A stretch of 64,000 bases of DNA, taken from an uncultured Prevotellaceae bacterium. Its GTDB lineage: Bacteria; Bacteroidota; Bacteroidia; Bacteroidales; UBA3663. The notes beneath the pieces were generated by a model that was given only the letters and a program-made list of their open reading frames with translations, was not told the DNA's origin and made no database searches. Within the stretch, counting starts at the first letter, position 1; every line of letters starts with the position of its first letter. Positions 62,178 to 64,000 of the stretch are shown here, in pieces. The translations under genes were made by a program, and so were the position numbers. Where the stretch lies: positions 29,182-93,181 of the forward strand of contig ONNR01000014.1 of the NCBI GenBank assembly GCA_900319235.1, in the 5' to 3' direction.

Positions 62178-63857
62178 ATGATTCAAATACGTTGCAAAAA
62201 CAATAATAAGACCTATTCCTTTCAAGAGGGAAGTACACTGCTGGAGATCTACCAGAAGCTTCAGCCTGAGCTCCAGATTCCTTATCAGGTCGTTTCGGCA
62301 AAGGTCAACAATGCGTCACAAGGTCTTCGTTTTCGCGTCTATCAAAGTCGCGATGTCGAGTATGTCGGCTTGAACAATACTTCGGGTATGCGCATATATG
62401 TGCGTTCATTATGTTTTGTCCTTTATAAGGCATGCTCTGAGATCTTCCCCGAAAGCCGTCTTTATATCGAGCACAGTATCTCCAACGGCTTCTATTGCAA
62501 CTTCTACACACGTGCCGCTGATCATGCTACTGCTGCTGATGTTGAGCGTATTCGCGAACGTATGCAGCAGATCATCGACAGTGATATGGCCTTCCATCAT
62601 CGTGAGGCTCCTACCGAGGATGCAGTGCGCATCTTCCGCGAACATGGCAATATCGACAAGGTGAAACTGCTCGAAACCAGCGATCGTGTCTATAGTGACT
62701 ACTATTTGCTCGACGAAACTGTCGATTATTACTATGGCGCTTTATTGCCCAGTACTGGATACATTAAGTTATGGGGACTTGAAAAGTACCAGGATGGCCT
62801 TTTGCTGCGTGTACCCGATATGAGGAATCCTACGATGCTTGCACCCAAGGTCGATCAGCCACGCACCTTCGAGACTTTTGCCGAATATGTGCGTTGGAGC
62901 GTCATTATGGGTCTGTCGAATGTGGGTGATGTCAACCATGCGATCAAGGCGGGTCACGCAAGCGAACTCATCCAGGTCAGCGAAGCTTTGCAGGAAAAAA
63001 AGATTGTTCAGATTGCAGAAGAGATCAATCGTCGTTACCTTGATACTGAGCGCCCGTGTCGCGTTGTTCTGATTACAGGTCCTTCTTCGAGCGGTAAAAC
63101 TACATTCTGCAAACGTTTGTCCATTCAGTTGAAAGCATGTGGCCTCAAGCCGATGAGCATCTCTACCGACGATTATTTTGTCAATCGTGTCGATACGCCT
63201 AAGTTCCCCGATGGTCGATATGACTTCGATAATATCTCGGCGGTCGACAGTGAGACTATGGTGCGCGACCTTAATGCCTTGCTGCGCGGTGAACGTGTCG
63301 AGGTGCCCGAATTTAACTTCAAGACAGGTTTGCGCGAATACAATGGAAAGAAGCTCAAGATGGGACGCAATTCGTTGCTCCTCATCGAGGGTATCCATGC
63401 GCTCAACCCGGCATTGACTTCCCAGATTGAGGAGTCGCTTAAATTCAGGATCTACATCTCGTGCCTAACTAGCATTTCGCTTGACGACCACAACTGGATC
63501 CCAACATCCGATTGTCGTCTGCTGCGTCGTATCATCCGCGATTACAATGTCGGTGCGTTCACTGCGCAACAGACCATTGCCCAATGGCCATCAGTCTGTG
63601 AGGGCGAGATGAAGTGGATTTTCCCATATCAGGAGACGGCTGACGTGATGTTCAACTCCGCTTTGCATATCGAATTCGCTGTGCTACGCAACCATGCCGA
63701 GCCCATCCTCGCTTCGGTGCCCAAGAACAGCCCCGAATACTGCGAAGCCCACCGTCTCTTGAAGTTCATCCATTACTTCGTCGCCGTCAGCGATAAGGAA
63801 ATCCCACCTACCTCCATTATGCGCGAGTTCGTCGGTGGCTCCTCCTTCAAGTACTGA
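62178..63857 (+). CDS. Nucleoside (uridine) kinase with ThrRS-like N-terminal domains
   Basis: 559 residues from ATG 62178; the longer open frame would cross its own promoter. Residues ~1-65 are TGS-like (TYSFQEGSTLLEIYQKLQPE) and ~70-230 resemble the second additional domain of threonyl-tRNA synthetase (DYYYGALLPSTGYIKLWGL). Residues ~285-500 are a P-loop kinase: VVLITGPSSSGKTTFCKRL, SISTDDYFVNRVDTP, YDFDNISAVD and LLIEGIHALNPAL, as in uridine kinase. This arrangement is known from Thermotoga, Clostridia and Bacteroidota. It phosphorylates a nucleoside, probably uridine or cytidine; the role of the ThrRS-like part is unknown. Confidence 0.9.
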   Translation: MIQIRCKNNNKTYSFQEGSTLLEIYQKLQPELQIPYQVVSAKVNNASQGLRFRVYQSRDVEYVGLNNTSGMRIYVRSLCFVLYKACSEIFPESRLYIEHSISNGFYCNFYTRAADHATAADVERIRERMQQIIDSDMAFHHREAPTEDAVRIFREHGNIDKVKLLETSDRVYSDYYLLDETVDYYYGALLPSTGYIKLWGLEKYQDGLLLRVPDMRNPTMLAPKVDQPRTFETFAEYVRWSVIMGLSNVGDVNHAIKAGHASELIQVSEALQEKKIVQIAEEINRRYLDTERPCRVVLITGPSSSGKTTFCKRLSIQLKACGLKPMSISTDDYFVNRVDTPKFPDGRYDFDNISAVDSETMVRDLNALLRGERVEVPEFNFKTGLREYNGKKLKMGRNSLLLIEGIHALNPALTSQIEESLKFRIYISCLTSISLDDHNWIPTSDCRLLRRIIRDYNVGAFTAQQTIAQWPSVCEGEMKWIFPYQETADVMFNSALHIEFAVLRNHAEPILASVPKNSPEYCEAHRLLKFIHYFVAVSDKEIPPTSIMREFVGGSSFKY

Positions 63858-63876
63858 TTTCTTATCTCCGTGTTCT

Positions 63877-63906
63877 AGAGGTGGCCAGATTTGGCCGCCT
63901 CTTTTT
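63877..63906 (+). terminator. Terminator of the nucleoside kinase gene, also the intron target
   Basis: AGAGGTGGCC (63877-63886) pairs with GGCCGCCTCT (63893-63902; one G-T pair) around the loop AGATTT, followed by five Ts ending at 63906. Confidence 0.93.
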
Positions 63907-63909
63907 GTC

Positions 63910-64000
63910 GTACGCTCGGCATGAGCATTGTCTAACGGGTGCAAGTCCCGAGTGAGCCCTAATAGCGGGAATCACATAGCCTAAGGCAAGGGTGTCCATC
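63910..64000 (+). mobile_element. Group IIC intron, 5' end of domain I (partial)
   Basis: From 63910 the sequence reads GTACGCTCGGCATGAGC, then GTCTAACGGGTGCAAGTCCC and ATAGCCTAAGGCAAGGGTGT, which follow the domain I layout of group IIC introns (GUGYG start, CGGCAUG, GUCUA, GGGUG.AGUCCCGA, UAGCCUAA.GCAAGGGUGUCC), as in the Oceanobacillus intron recalled from memory. The first bases GTACG differ from GUGYG by one. The insertion lies three bases after the T-tract of a Rho-independent terminator, the usual IIC target. The body and the reverse transcriptase lie beyond the window. The exact first base is uncertain by a few nucleotides. Confidence 0.9.

Overview
The window reads as chromosomal DNA of a member of Bacteroidota, order Bacteroidales, most like a gut or oral Prevotella-type organism. 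Evidence: most transcription units are preceded by the Bacteroidota promoter pair (TTTG near -33, TAnnTTTG near -7), and the gene content is typical: bifunctional fucokinase/GDP-fucose pyrophosphorylase (fkp), fused thrA, TamL-type BamA lipoprotein, GH3-family ligase, Oar-like TonB-dependent receptor, BACON and OB-fold lipoproteins, BspA-like leucine-rich repeats and a C10 (streptopain) protease. No phage, plasmid or CRISPR region is seen. The only mobile element is the 5' end of a group II intron at the right edge.

Layout. 1-1.9 kb: secreted C10 cysteine protease, minus strand, cut by the window edge. 2.0-6.6 kb: ABC-F ATPase, then a GH10-like lipoprotein coupled to a BadF-type sugar kinase, with an 8-bp tandem repeat in front. 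6.7-8.3 kb: infC-rpmI-rplT, closed by a terminator. 8.4-13.5 kb: Oar-like TonB receptor plus a BACON/OB-fold lipoprotein, with a terminator; then a nucleotide pyrophosphatase/phosphodiesterase and an S15-type hydrolase to 16.8 kb. 16.8-24.0 kb, minus strand: murB, then thrA, an ApgM-like protein (likely the homoserine kinase step), thrC and a hemolysin-III protein; a 9-bp tandem repeat lies between thrA and the ApgM gene. 24.1-32.4 kb: a tight plus-strand run of tamL, acyl-CoA synthetase, threonine aldolase, a degenerate GGDEF protein, a MATE exporter and a second GGDEF protein. 32.4-32.85 kb: ten 42-bp repeats, each centred on a dyad. 33.0-33.1 kb: tRNA-Leu(UAA), minus strand. 33.3-39.9 kb: GH13 amylase, prs, M16 protease, FISUMP-type protein. 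40-44.4 kb, minus strand: fkp, a UroD/MtaA-like methyltransferase and a MetH-activation-like protein, overlapping or abutting. 44.5-51.3 kb: secreted C1B aminopeptidase, lipoprotein, three related outer-membrane barrel proteins (one with an OmpA domain) and a BspA-like protein. 51.4-57.2 kb: GT2 glycosyltransferase, a GalT-like/SpoIID fusion, a DUF695-like protein, an MBL hydrolase and miaA. 57.2-62.0 kb, minus strand: TPR protein, topA and GH3 ligase. 62.1-63.9 kb: nucleoside kinase with a ThrRS-like N-terminus, its terminator, and immediately after it a group IIC intron.

The most unusual items are: the 42-bp dyad array between convergent units; the pair of GGDEF proteins around a MATE exporter, one lacking its guanine-binding residues; the SpoIID domain fused to a GalT-like enzyme with no export signal; and the IIC intron placed just behind a terminator. 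All identifications come from reading the sequence; no database search was run.
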